Part shown: in pieces, positions 23,485 through 35,141 of the stretch
Position numbering within the stretch: position 1 is the first letter of the stretch
How the letters are laid out: each line of letters begins with the position of its first letter
NCBI RefSeq assembly: GCF_964340395.1
Contig: NC_135570.1
Location: 18,024,821 to 18,088,820 of the forward strand
DNA: 64,000 nucleotides
Direction: 5' to 3'
DNA from: Glandiceps talaboti
Taxonomy: Eukaryota > Hemichordata > Enteropneusta > Spengelidae
Program-made: the position numbers and the translations under genes
Notes under the pieces: model-generated
The model's input: the letters and a program-made list of their open reading frames with translations, nothing else
The model's database searches: none
What the model was told of the DNA's origin: nothing

Positions 23485-24615
23485 CTATTGCATTTGACAC
23501 CATCGACCATAACATTCTCTTGGGCAGGCTGTGTTCCTGTTTTGGTATACAAGGAACTGCTTTAAATTGGTTTAAATCCTTTTTGAATGGTAGAACGCAA
23601 CATGAAATATGGTGTACCACAGAGTTTGGTGCTTGGGCCTGTTTTGTTTGCTTTGAACATGGCTGCGATTGAGGACATCATCACACGTCATGGCTTAAAT
23701 TCCATTATATATGCTGATGACTCTGGGTTATATATTGCTTGTGACACCCTTGCTCAACCCACTGTCGTTACACGTGTAGAGGCAAATGTGTGGATGAAAT
23801 TCGTCAATGGATGATGACATATAAGTTGGCACTCAAAGATGGTAAGACAGAGATTGTCTGGTTTACACCCCGCAATAGTGTGGTTGGTTCACAGTCAGGT
23901 TCGATTAATGTACGAACAGGTGATACTATGATTTCTCCACCAACTGTTGTGTGCGACCTTGGTGTGATGGTTGACTCTTTTGGAATTGGACTCATGGATG
24001 CGCATATTCGTTATGTTTGTAAGGGGGCATCTCATTCACTCTGGCGGTTGAGTAAAATTCGAAAACGGTTGGACCAGTCTAATGCTGAAAAATTAGTTCA
24101 TGCTTTTGTTACATCGAAATTAGATTACTGTAATAGTTTGTTTTTCAGTCTACCTGCATATAATTTGATCAAACTTCAACATATTCAAAACTCTGCAGCT
24201 CGATTGGTGACAAGATGGAGGATTGGTCATCAAGCTGATGTGATCCAGTGCTGAAGGATTCACATTGGCTGCGAACAGCAAGTTCATTATAAAATTCTTT
24301 TATTATTTTCAAAATTATCCGTCAAGGAGAAGTAGCGCGAACTACTTGTCCAAACTTATCAGTATCGATCATCCATTACATAATACGAGAAAGAGTGTTG
24401 GAATCAGGCTGAATCCTTTCTCTATTAAAGATCATGGAAAACAACCTTCTAAAACGTATGGTGACAGAGTGTTCAGTGTGTATGCTCCTAAACTGTGGAA
24501 TAGTTTACCGCTTGAGCTTTGACTACTTGAGAAATTTGCTCCTTTCAAGAAGAGTCTTAAAACGTATATTTTCCGACAATGCTATTGCTGATGTTTTTAA
24601 ATTGATTGCTAATAA
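23485..24615 (+). pseudogene. LINE C, 5'-truncated reverse transcriptase
   Basis: Plus-strand RT blocks appear in order. [14 protein letters not shown] is the first catalytic Asp box (about 23488). Then [29 protein letters not shown] and SIIYADDSGLYI (the YADD catalytic box near 23708), and then the thumb (VCDLGVMVD). The C-terminus reads SKIRKRLDQSNAEKLVHAFV, KLDYCNSLF, LQHIQNSAARLVT and YGDRVFSVYAPKLWNSLP. Frameshifts separate these blocks at about 23590, 23800 and 24250. The text starts abruptly inside the RT, so the copy is 5'-truncated. The style is Jockey/CR1 superfamily. Its 3' region continues to about 25036. Confidence 0.8.
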
Positions 24616-24852
24616 CTAAATCCAAAATACATTGACCATTCCAAATGGTCAATTTCATGGTCATTATATGCACAAAAAAGTGGAAATAGGCTATTTTTCT
24701 TCACCATCTCTGGTTTGTGGCTGGAAATTCCAGCCAACATCAGACACTTATGAACCATCTCTGGTGAAAATGAGAACAAATCTGTCAAAAACCAATTAAC
24801 TTTTAAGGTGGGTCATTATGCCTTGGAAAAGGTCAATGTATTTTGGACTCAG
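24616..24852. mobile_element. 237-bp MITE inserted in LINE C 3' region
   Basis: Perfect 17-bp terminal inverted repeats, TCCAAAATACATTGACC at 24621 and its complement ending at 24847. They extend to about 22 bp with two mismatches (CTAAA versus CTGAG). The interior carries TGGTCAATTTCATGG and a GGCTGGAAATTCCAGCC palindrome. No convincing target duplication is visible. The interior motif recurs at 44668 and, inverted, at about 61600-61745, so this is a dispersed family. Confidence 0.75.
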
Positions 24853-25036
24853 TTTAATTTTTAAATCCGATTTTGTTTTTAGAGTCACTTTTAAAATATT
24901 CATTGTGTTCTTATGCTAAATTTTTGTTGTTGTTGTTGCTCTTTTGCTAGTCTTTCTCATTTTGTAATGTTCAGACCGCTGAGACATGTTTGTGTTGTGG
25001 TCTTTAAACAATAAATTATATATTATTATTATTACC
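24853..25036 (+). mobile_element. LINE C 3' untranslated tail
   Basis: Resumes after the MITE with ACCGCTGAGACATG, then GTGGTCTTTAAACAATAAA, and ends in an (ATT)n tract at about 25020-25035. This is the usual LINE tail form. Confidence 0.6.
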
Positions 25037-25999
25037 TCTTTTTATGAATGCATGTGGAAAGCAAATTTATAAATGCGATTTAATGAAATGGCAATACAGT
25101 TATATATTATTCTATTGTATTATCATTATTAATTTTGATTTGTTTTGTTCCACCAAGCAAATATCTTTGAATAATTTTGATAATTCTCTCTGTTGTGTTT
25201 AGTAGATAAGTCATTTCTGAGATATATTTGTCTCTTTATTTACCCATACTGGGTGATTAATTTCAAGTTTGGTTGTGATTCCTCTTCTACGTTGACTTTG
25301 TAGCCGTTTACAACGATATCTGATAGGATTCATGATGTACCTTCCTCAGCGGTGATATGCCAGTACTAAGCATTTTCATATTACTATATGACCCATCCCC
25401 CCCCCCCCTTTGAAACGCCTGCCCTCAGGTTTGACTTTGACCTTCTACGTAAAATATCACGTAACCAATGTGTAAACCATCCCTCAAAACCAATGTAATG
25501 ACAATTGCATCATAGCTCTTTCAGACACCAAGATATACAACATTAAACTACTTGAGAATTATTCAAGCTATCAAATAAGTTGACGCGCTATCATCATTCT
25601 GTTGAACCGGTAATTTCATTTGTGTAATTTCAAAGCAACGTCCAATATATTTTTGTCATAATCTTTCTATTATGACCTTTGTGTAGTATATAACATTATT
25701 ATAATTATATTTATTGTAATGTTTCGGTGATTTGTTTATAAAAACTAAAAAATTACCATGACCTTGAAATTTTTTGGCTATGACCTTGACCTTGGATAAA
25801 AAAGATCATGTGTTCAGTGAGTTACACCCCCAAAAAAACAAACAAACAAACAAACAAAAACAAAATAAAACAAAAAAACAAACAAAAAAAAACAAAAAAC
25901 AAACAAAAAAAAAAAAAAACAAAAAAAAAACGTACTGACACTTTGGTCAAATCTATAGCACTTGGAGACCTTGAGATCTTCAGTATTGTCGTATTTTTC
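25037..25999. other. Intronic DNA with TGACCTTGA motifs and A-rich (CAAA)n
   Basis: No gene seen. There is a C-run at about 25399-25411 and an (CAAA)n-type A-rich tract at 25838-25930. TGACCTTGAAATTTTTTGGC and TGACCTTGACCTTGG occur at about 25758-25796. The stretch is weakly similar to the inverted-repeat arms on either side, as if built of decayed copies of one unit. Confidence 0.5.
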
Positions 26000-26500
26000 A
26001 CAATTGCGGATCTTGATATCAGTTGTCTTGGTAACAGGATTTTGTAATAAAGCATTTCCAAATAGGCTTTTACAATATTTTTCCTGAAAGACTATATCAT
26101 TTGCTATTTTTATGACTGATTTTCAGCAATAACAACTATGCTAATGCTTGTTATATAAAACTTTCCGCCAGAGGTTTAATAAAAATATAGAAAAAAATAA
26201 GATGACCTTGAATTTTCACTATGATGTTGACCTTTGTTCGGAAAGGTCATATGATCAATGAGTTGCCCGTCTCCCCAACCATATATACACATACTTTGAT
26301 TATGATTATAGCACTTCTCGAGCCTGATATGATGTTTTTTAATGTTTAGCATCCTTCAAAATTATGTCACAGTTACCATGGAAACTGCCTCCTGTGAGTT
26401 TGCGCAAGAGAGTCTAGAGGGGCAACATCAGTTTTCGGAAGGCCCAGATATTACTCTAACCAAATATGGTGTCAAAAATTGTACTTCAAACCATGTAAAG
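26000..26500 (-). repeat. Right arm of the long inverted repeat
   Basis: Reverse complement of 22788-23330, for example ACTCACAGGAGGCAGTTTCC here versus ACTCACAGGAGACGGTTTCC on the left. The two arms enclose about 2.7 kb including LINE C. It carries AAGGTCA/TGACCTT half-sites. Confidence 0.75.
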
Positions 26501-27089
26501 TAACTTCTGTTTTAAGCCCCTTTTTGGACCTTGGCGTCCTGACTATTGGTGCATACATTGATGATAACAAAGTGCATGTGATAATATAGTTACACATTTG
26601 CCTAATTAATTATTTAGAGTAATTTGATTCATACATTGATTATACATATATGGCACATGGACTTTGTGACAAAGTCCAGGTGGCAGATAAAATTTGATAA
26701 AATTAGATATAGCTTTTAGTTTTAATGACTTACTTGCACAATTAATGTTCAGTAATTATGCTAAATCTTCAGCCTGCATGTTTCAAATTCAAATATAATT
26801 TACTACATACATCAACCATAACAAAGTGCACAGCTTCTAAAAACGATAAGTAAAAACGGGACACATTAAACAGTGTCTATTTATTTTATCTATTTTTATA
26901 CCAATCAGTTCTTCCAGTCATCAGACAGACAGACAGTCAGACAGACAGTCAGAGACTGACAGACAGACAGACAGACTGACTGACTGACAGAGAGAAAGTG
27001 ACAGAGAGGGCTTTTAGTGATACATCAATTATATTTAAAAGATTAAGTTAATATCATGATACTGACTACGTTTGATATCATGGTTTTAG
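26501..27089. other. Intron, simple repeats only
   Basis: AT-rich text with GACA/GACT tetranucleotide tracts at about 26925-27010. Nothing coding was seen before the acceptor TGGTTTTAG at 27081-27089. Confidence 0.6.
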
Positions 27090-27265
27090 CTGTTCATCAA
27101 AAGTTGGTCGTAGTGGTGGTGTACAGCAAATATCGATAGACAGAGGATGTGAAATAAAAGGAATAGTTATCCATGAAATGTTACATGCGATCGGTCTTTG
27201 GCATGAACACTCCCGATATGACCGTGATGATCATGTGACTGTCCATCTAGAGAACGTCATCCCAG
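27090..27265 (+). CDS. Astacin-like metalloprotease, exon b (zinc-binding active site)
   Basis: Acceptor TTTTAG, donor G|GTAAGC. Encodes [20 protein letters not shown], then [20 protein letters not shown]. This contains the full astacin zinc signature H-E-x-x-H-x-x-G-x-x-H, with three zinc ligands, the general-base Glu and the HEHSRYDRD extension typical of astacins. Two Cys match the family's disulfide pattern. Phase 2 in, phase 1 out. The protein should be a secreted or membrane-anchored zinc endopeptidase. All catalytic residues in this exon are intact, so the gene appears functional here. Confidence 0.95.
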
Positions 27266-28401
27266 GTAAGCTGTTTTTCGGTAGCTTTGATAACGTACAC
27301 ATGTTATTCCCTGTCAATATTTAGATATTTCAATTTTATATGTACATGTGTATTTAGATTTCTATCTTAAGTTGATATTATAGAAAGAATTCAACAAGAC
27401 ATTCTCGAATTATGCAATGAAAAGTTTAAGACTGTTATCGCCGAGTAGTTCTAGAGTACTAGTTTTTAAAAAAATGTCAAGCAACAAAAAATATATTGAA
27501 TAAAACTTGTTCAGGCTCACTCGTGAAAATTAGCCACTATATCTGTTAATTAGTGGTCGATTTTATCCAAAGGTAGTGTAGTGACTGGTTTAAACACAGG
27601 CGAAATAGGCATCCCCTGTGTCGCATCTGGGTCTTTCAATCAGTATCAAGACACTGATATTTCTCATGGGATCAAATGAAATCATCAGCTTCAAACTTGA
27701 AAATTAAGGAGTGACTTCGTCCAAAGTGTGAATTTTTTTGTGTCCTCATATGATAACTTTCAGGTCCTGGTGGCATTTTTTTGAGTTTGACGGTAAATTG
27801 AGGTGAAAGTGGCGATAGTTCGCAAGTATGTATTGATTTTATCAATGGAGAGTTGGTAACCTTCTCTTTATATACATACAAATATAGAAGGGAGTGAGCA
27901 AGTAGTGTACCAGTCTTTGTGTCCACGCACGCAATTCTGAATATTCGCAACTGTGCTTCAGAATGTAATATGCATATGTACTCTATGCTTTAATCTTCTG
28001 TGACCATAAACATGAACATGCATCGTCTAGCGTACATTCTTAAAGTCACAGACTATTAAAATGCAGCCACTCTGGATGCCTATTTTGCCTGTGGTTTATA
28101 TCGTGAATGAAAGCTTGGTTTGAATGGTTCAGCTAGTGCAGCTTTAAAGTATTATACTCTCAAATAGCAAAATAACTGTAATTAGTTGGTCGCGCCATGG
28201 ATTGTTGATTTGATTGAACAATATATGGAATCCTCTAGACCCTAATGAAGTCAATTTGGTGTCCTCCTGAATTAAGTCATCACTGTATAAGCCTTAAACT
28301 TTGCATTTCAGTAGAGACCTACATGTTTATCAGCATGTTTTAAAAATATATCTCCAGATTTTGTTGATTTGCTTTTTGCACACACATTTCTATTCTATAA
28401 G
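27266..28401. other. Intron within the astacin domain
   Basis: About 1.1 kb of AT-rich sequence. I see no element or coding signal beyond short chance frames. Confidence 0.6.
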
Positions 28402-28623
28402 GGAAGGAAAACAACTTTGACAAAGTTGATGAGAACAGAAGCGATACCTTGGGAGTGGCCTACGACTACGGTTCGGTAATGCATTACTCCAATGTGACAT
28501 TTTCAAAGAACACTTCTAGTAGCCCAACCATAACTCCAAAGATAGATACCGATATACTTCTCGGGCAACGAGATGGTTTTAGTGACCTTGATATTGTGAA
28601 GGTCAACCTACTTTACGACTGTG
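28402..28623 (+). CDS. Astacin-like metalloprotease, exon c (Met-turn and end of catalytic domain)
   Basis: The exon follows TTCTATAAG and ends at G|GTAAGA. It encodes GKENNFDKV, YDYGSVMHYSNVTFSKN, and TITPKIDT, then LGQRDGFSDLDIVKVNLLYDC. S-V-M-H-Y is the astacin Met-turn with its zinc-near Tyr. IGQR-GLS-x-D-x-x-x-x-N-x-L-Y-x-C is the canonical domain end, with the last disulfide Cys. Phase 1 in and out, so it joins in frame to the Sushi exon. Confidence 0.95.
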
Positions 28624-29195
28624 GTAAGATATAAGAATAGTCATTCCTATGGTTGACTGGTAATGTGATTGACAGACTGAGCGCATTTAAATGGGGTGGT
28701 TGTATATTTCAATGTGATACCGCAAAGATCAGCTTTCTTGTTATACCTTGACCTTTGACCTCCATATTCAAGGTCAATTAGCAAATAGGTTAATAAATCA
28801 TAAAGTATTATATCTGTAGACACCATTCAAATTTCCATATTGTTATATACAATATAAGTTATAACTTCACCATAAAACACACCAGTTGGGACTATAATGG
28901 CTTTGACTGAACTGAAGGCTTGTTCACATCTGTTCACAAGTAACATTTACATAATAGACACCGGAATTATATTGCCTCAAGCCCTTGCCCTGTTCAAAGG
29001 AACATATTGTACAAATGCAATCAAATAAGTGTAAATTCACTCTGGAAATATTTTGATTTACATGTATTATTGTTTATAATCATAGATATTTGTGTGTGTG
29101 TGTGTGTGTGTGCGCTCATGTGTGCATGCCATCTGTCTGCCTGTCACAGTGATTGTGTGTCTGTCTGTCTGCATGTGTGTGTGTGTCTGTCTGTC

Positions 29196-29226
<31 letters not shown>

Positions 29227-29313
29227 TTGTACACAGTGTTTGTTTGTGTGCGTGTTTGCCTGTTCGTCTGTATTTGTATTGTTCTATTTTAATTAATTTG
29301 TTCACTGAAATAG
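28624..29313. other. Intron with (GT)n tract
   Basis: Contains TTGACCTTTGACCTCC and ATTCAAGGTCAATTAG (nuclear-receptor-type half-sites) near 28748-28782. A (GT)n/(CTGT)n microsatellite lies at about 29092-29227. No exon. Confidence 0.6.
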
Positions 29314-29487
29314 GTGTTATCTGTCCTGAACTGACGGCGCCATCACATGGACAGATGACAGGTGATTGTTGTCTGAAGGGGAATACAGTCACTTTTTATT
29401 GTGAGATTGGTTATACATTGTATGGTTCTCAAACACTGACATGTCAGGCTGATGGAACTTGGAGTGCAAACCACCATAGGTGTGAAG
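29314..29487 (+). CDS. Astacin-like metalloprotease, exon d (Sushi/CCP domain)
   Basis: Acceptor GAAATAG, donor GAAG|GTACGT. Encodes one complement-control module. The blocks are ICPELTAPSHGQMTGDCC, GNTVTFYCEIGYTLYG, and TLTCQADGTWSANHHRCE. The four canonical Cys, the aromatic-Gly after Cys3 and the final W-x-x-x-x-x-x-C are present, with one extra Cys (DCC). Phase 1-1, the standard for shuffled extracellular modules. Its last 12-14 bases form the start of the 34-bp minisatellite that fills the next intron. Confidence 0.93.
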
Positions 29488-31905
29488 GTACGTATGTTGT
29501 TCATATATCCTAGGTGTGAAGGTACGTATGTTGTTCATATATCCTAGGTGTGAAGGTACGTGTGTTGTTCATATATCCTAGGTGTGAAGGTACGTGTGTT
29601 GTTCATATATCCTAGGTGTGAAGGTACGTATGTTGTTCATATATCCTAGGTGTGAAGGTATGTATGTTGTTCATATATCCTAGGTGTGAAGGTACGTATT
29701 TTGTTTATATATCCTAGGTGTGAAGGTACGTATGTTGTTTATATATCCTATTTGTGAAGGTACGTATGTTGTTTATATATCTTAGGTGTGAAGGTACGTA
29801 TGTTGTTCATATATCCTAGGTGTGAAGGTACGTATGTTGTTCATATATCCTAGGTGTGAAGGTACGTATGTTGTTCATATATCCTAGGTGTGAATTAAGG
29901 TACGTATGTTGTTTATATATCCTAGGTGTGAAGGTACGTATGTTGTTTATATATCCTAGGTGTGAAGGTACGTATGTTGTTTATATATCCTAGGTGTGAA
30001 TTAAGGTACGTATGTTGTTTATATATCCTAGGTGTGAAGGTACGTATGTTGTTTATATATCCTAGGTGTGAAGGTACGTATGTTGTTTATATATCCTAGG
30101 TGTGAAGGTACGTATGTTGTTTATATATCCTAGGTGTGAAGGTACGTATGTTGTTTATATATCCTAGGTGTGAAGGTACGTATGTTGTTTATATATCCTA
30201 GGTGTGAAGGTACGTATGTTGTTTATATATCCTAGGTGTGAAGGTACGTATGTTGTTTATGTATCCTAGGTGTGAAGGTACGTATGTTGGTCACTATATC
30301 CTAGGTGTGAATTAAGGTATCAACGTTGTTCGATATATCCTAGGTGTGAAGGTACATATGTTGTTTATATATCCTAGGTGTGAAGGTACATATGTTGTTC
30401 ATTTATCTTAGGTGTGAATTCGGTACGTATGTTGTTCATATATCCTAGGTGTGAATTCGGTACGTATGTTCATTATCCCTGGTGTAAAGGTATCAACGTT
30501 GTTCATAGCTCCTATGTGTAAAAGTATGTATATTGTTTATAGATCCTATGTGTAAAAGTATGTATATTGTTTATAGATCCTATGTGTAAAAGTATGTATA
30601 TTGTTTATAGATCCTATGTGTAAAAGTATGTATATTGTTTATAGATCCTATGTGTAAAAGTATGTATATTGTTCATAGGTCCTACGTGTAAAAGTATGTA
30701 TATTGTTTATAGATCCTATGTGTAAAAGTATGTAATTGTTTACAGATCCTATGTGTAAAAGTATGTATATTGTTTACAGATCCTATGTGTAAAAGTATGT
30801 ATATTGTTTACAGATCCTATGTGTAAAAGTATGTATATTGTTTATAGATCCTATGTGTAAAAGTATGTATATTGTCTATAGATCCTATGTGTAAAAGTAT
30901 GTATATTGTCTATAGATCCTATGTGTAAAAGTATGTATATTGTTCATAGATCCTATGTGTAAAAGTATGTATATTGTTTATAGATCCTATGTGTAAAAGT
31001 ATGTAATTGTTTATAGATCCTATGTGTAAAAGTATGTATATTGTTTATAGATCCTAGGTGTAAAAGTATGTATATTGTTTATAGACCCTAGGTGTAAAAG
31101 TATGTATATTGTTCATAGATCCTATGTGTAAAAGTATGTATATTGTTCATAGATCCTAGGTGTAAAAGTGTGTATATTGTTCATAGGTCCTATGTGTAAA
31201 AGTATGTATATTGTTTATAGATCCTATGTGTAAAAGTATGTATATTGTTTATAGATCCTATGTGTAAAAGTATGTATATTGTTTACAGATCCTAGGTGTA
31301 AAAGTATGTATATTGTTCACAGATCCTATGTGTAAAAGTATGTATATTGTTTACAGATCCTATGTGTGTAAAAACGTTGTTTATAGATCCTATGTGTAAA
31401 AGTATGTATATTGTTCATAGATCCTATGTGTAAAAGTATGTATATTGTTTATAGATCCTATGTGTGTAAAAACGTTGTTTACAGATCCTATGTGTAAAAG
31501 TATGTATATTGTTCATAGATCCTATGTGTAAAAGTATGTATATTGTTTATAGATCCTATGTGTAAAAGTATGTATATTGTTTATAGATCCTAGGTGTAAA
31601 AGTATGTATATTGTTTATAGATCCTATGTGTAAAAGTATGTATATTGTTTATAGATCCTATGTGTAAAAGTATGTATATTGTTTATAGATCCTATGTGTA
31701 AAAGTATGTATATTGTTCATAGGTCCTATGTGTAAAAGTATTGTTTATAGATCCTATGTGTAAAAGTATGTATATTGTTTATAGATCCTATGTGTAAAAG
31801 TATGTATATTGTTTATAGATCCTATGTGTAAAAGTATGTATATTGTTGATAGATTCTATGTGTAAAAGTATGTATATTGTCCATAGATCCTAGGTGTGAG
31901 GTACA
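29476..31905. repeat. 34-bp minisatellite made of an exon-intron junction
   Basis: About 71 copies. In the first kilobase each unit reads GTACGTATGTTGTTCATATA followed by TCCTAGGTGTGAAG. That duplicates the Sushi exon end (AGGTGTGAAG) plus its donor (GTACGT), so each unit carries an acceptor-like CCTAG and a donor. From about 30480 a diverged form dominates (GTATGTATATTGTTTATAGA then TCCTATGTGTAAAA). It keeps a GTATGT donor-like site but mostly loses the AG. Read-through from the true exon meets a stop at the end of the first unit. Confidence 0.95.
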
Positions 31906-32195
31906 CATGTTGTTCATATCCTGATAAATGCATTTCTAGTTTATAGTTTATTGATTAACTGGGTTATTGGTTAATAAATAGTTACTCAGTTTTCTTTAGT
32001 CAGAGGTCAAGAAAGAAAGTCCGGGGTTATTATTACCAGTACATGAAATGCTACGTTTGGTACTAGTAAAGTTTTAGCATTAATTTAAGGTAATCAACTA
32101 CTTACGTAATTAATTTTACTAAATATTATGTCAGTACTATGAATACATTTCTTAGTTTTCACATCATTTGATTGGTTGTTCCCGTTTATTAACAG
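31906..32195. other. Intron remainder before MAM domain 1
   Basis: Unique AT-rich intron between the minisatellite and the acceptor TTATTAACAG. Confidence 0.6.
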
Positions 32196-32345
32196 AGACA
32201 ACAACGCTAGCATGTGACTTCAGTGATAACCTATGCGGTTTCACACAAGATACAAATAACGATGCTTTTGATTGGAGCTTGCACACAGGCAATACCCCAT
32301 CGATGTGTACTGGCCCTGCCTCGGATAACACAGCTGGCACAGCGG
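32196..32345 (+). CDS. Astacin-like metalloprotease, exon e (MAM domain 1, first part)
   Basis: Encodes [15 protein letters not shown], then [20 protein letters not shown]. This is the MAM start: C-x-F-E-x-x-x-C-G-F-x-Q-D, then D-x-D-W, then T-G-P-x-x-D-x-T. Ends at GCG G|GTAATA; phase 1 in and out. MAM domains mediate homophilic adhesion and oligomerisation, as in meprins, so astacin plus MAM is an established pairing. Confidence 0.92.
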
Positions 32346-33625
32346 GTAATAATAATTTGGTTTTGCAATATATTTAAACTTTTTTACCAGCAAATATTTC
32401 CTATATATTTTTATGCTAATATAAGGAATAAGTTGATTTTAGACATTTTTAGGTGTCATTTCAATTAAACGATGTCATTGCATTCTCATTAATGTAGCAC
32501 AATTAACCATTAAATACTATTGGCAGAACATAAACTTTATTTAGGAATAATACATAAATAATTCGATGGCATAATTTATCATACATGTACTATTATATAA
32601 TGTTGAGGAAACCACATATTTTAACAATGCCAGAATATGATTTCATTGCCATTGAATCCATGCATCAATGTAGAATAGTTTAATTATGGTTTTATGTAAG
32701 TAGATTATTCCCTCTTATCACATAAATCGTGCACATCTTCACCTGTGTGACGTCAAACAGGGGCAGGCAGAGCAATAACCCACATCACCCCTGTTTTACC
32801 GAACTATTTTTTCTTTCTCAACTGTTTGAGTGTTCCTGCCAATCCTATGATCAAGTTATCATTATAATAATTATGTGCTTTCAAAACGTAAATGCACACA
32901 TTACATTACATATATCCTGAGGTGACATGAGTCTGATACATAGAGGTACTTTAATTTTCATTTAATCAATTTTATTCTATCTAAAAATCATGTAGATTAT
33001 CGATGTAGCAGCCAGCAAGCTAATACTTCTGATTTTCTGTCAAGCTCAAAGCTCCAAATTTACACATCCCATGCAAATATGATTAAAAAGTTGCACTTTG
33101 CAAATTGTACTTACCTTTTCACTAAATTTGATATTACATGAATGTCGCAAGGTTATAACCAATAATTTTGGTTGAGAAACCACAGCACTTTATGACCTTT
33201 TCCAGAGTAGGTAAGCTTGACCTCGCAATATGTCATGCGATTATGTAATTTGCATAGCCGTCTGACGCCATTTTGTGATACGCGATGAAGAATAAAGTGC
33301 GATGAAACAATAAAGTATTCGTAAAATTTGATTTAAAGTTGTATAAAAATATGTGGAAAAATTTATAATTTTTGTGATAAATAATTAATGTAATATTACG
33401 TCATAAATTAATGCTCCTCATATGATTCCGCGCACTACAAATTCTCGCCTACCAGCTCAAATTTGTATTAGTCCATGGCATACTCGGAGCATTATGATGT
33501 AAATCTAACATTGATTTTGTAGGATTATATATATAAGTATCAAAAGGTCATGATTATGAACTCAGTTTGTGCTATTTTAAAATTTTACTATATTGTGAAT
33601 TCTGTATCGTTTATTTTTGCTCTAG
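32346..33625. other. Intron within MAM domain 1
   Basis: 1.3 kb of AT-rich unique-looking DNA. It has a TGACGTCA-like GTGACGTCAAAC at about 32749 and TTACGTCATAAA near 33396. No coding sequence recognised. Confidence 0.55.
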
Positions 33626-33894
33626 ATAAATACGTCTATATTGAGACCTCATATCCCCGTATACAGGGAGACAATGCCATATTTGTGTCTCCAGTGTATC
33701 CTGCCAAAAAAAGTTGTCTTCATTTCCATTATCACATGTATGGAGCACACGTAGATACACTCACGGTGTATGTCAAGGAAGAACGTTTATTTGGAAGTGG
33801 TAACCTTGGAAACCCTGTACTGACATTAAATGGTAACCAAGGCAATGAATGGAAGATGGTTGAGGTAGATATAAATGTAGTCACCCCATTCCAG
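33626..33894 (+). CDS. Astacin-like metalloprotease, exon f (MAM domain 1, middle)
   Basis: Acceptor TTTGCTCTAG, donor CAG|GTGAAT. Encodes YVYIETSYPRIQGD, CLHFHYHMYGAHVDTLTVYV, and NPVLTLNGNQGNEWKMVEVD. It matches the MAM core: G-x-Y-x-x-I-E-x-S, then C-x-x-F-x-Y-H-M-x-G-x-x-x-G-T-L-x-V, then G-x-Q-G-x-x-W. The usual Gly before T-L is Asp here. Phase 1 in, phase 0 out. Confidence 0.93.
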
Positions 33895-35141
33895 GTGAAT
33901 AAGGACTATATTTTTCTTTAATCTAGAGCCTCAAATGCCATTTAATACTGCATATCAAATTTAACCAAATATGAAAGGTCTGTGAGAGTGATGGGTAAAA
34001 AAAGTTAAAACAAGTTAATAATGAAGTCGAAGTATTAAAGAAATTTGATCCAAGGGATGAACGACTTGCAAACTATAAATTGACACTACCGTCGACTGAC
34101 ATAAATTTCAGATTCGGAATCAGAACTTTATACTCACTCGAGGGGAATTTAGAATGAAATAAAAATAAAACTGCATAATATGATCATGGTAAAATACATA
34201 CGTAAGTCCACAACAAGATTCTACAAAGAACTACAGTAACTATGGTTGCCGTTAAAGAACAGACAGCGGATAGACAACTTAAACACTATATTTATAAAGG
34301 TTCATATTAGCTACCATAATATGGTATCTACCACTCCTAAAATACCTGTTGTTGAATTCTACATAGAGGTAGTTTTAGCTTTAATAGTAACAGCAGTGTG
34401 GTATCTACCAGTTCCTAAAATACGTCTGTTGTTGAGGTGGATGGAAAGAGTCATGTAGAACGTACACTATGAATGTTTGATGTAATATGTTTGTTGTATA
34501 TAATCTATACTGGAGCTTTAATCTTTGCCCAACCTTTACCCTACCTGTGACCCACCTAAGCACCACCCCTGTCCAGGGTTAGTACAAGACGTAGTTACTG
34601 TTACAGTACCACTTTTGACTGTCTACAGACATCAGAGGAGAGCTCACCGTTGGTACATTAAATGTGAAACTTTGTCTCATACTCACCATATATTTACACA
34701 TCTTCTGCTCATGGGCAAGCTTTATTCAGGGTAGAAAGACAATGTGGTCAAGATATTACTTTTCGCATAGTGTAATTATTTATGGATAATTTTTGATAAA
34801 TCTAATTTAGCCTTCCTATTTCATATCGGGACAAGTTATTCCCCCCCCCCCAACAAACAACATCAAATTTGAGACCACTTGCAAATAACTGCAATAAAAA
34901 TACTCCTAAAAGGTCAGACCCAACACCATGACCTCGGTTTCCTAAGGTAGTACAGACAAGTTTTACTTTCATATCATAATAATGAAGTTGATACACTTTT
35001 GATCCTGTATAATTTACAGTCAAGTTTGATGCCCAAGTACTTATATTTACTCACTCTGTCTTCAGTGGATTCTTTGAAATTGGCACAATTTATCCTAGGC
35101 ATGGAAGTATCGTGACGTCATGATCCATTTTTCTTCGACAG
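33895..35141. other. Intron within MAM domain 1
   Basis: 1.2 kb. It has a short direct repeat, GGTATCTACCA...CCTAAAATAC, at about 34321 and 34400. There is a C-run near 34840 and TGACGTCA at 35112-35119. No exon. Confidence 0.55.

Noticed and set aside
25808-26061. Lys/Asn-rich plus and Phe-rich minus frames
   Set aside because: Both come from the (CAAA)n A-rich tract.
29007-29313. N-terminal extension of the Sushi exon through a Cys/Val-rich frame
   Set aside because: It translates a (GT)n microsatellite; the true exon begins after the acceptor at 29313.
29488-29513. Continuation of the Sushi exon into the minisatellite
   Set aside because: The donor GAAG|GTACGT at 29487 fits the phase of all neighbouring module exons; read-through stops after one unit.
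34246-34734. Two ~70-codon plus-strand frames
   Set aside because: No domain, no consistent splice phase with exons f or g; intronic noise.
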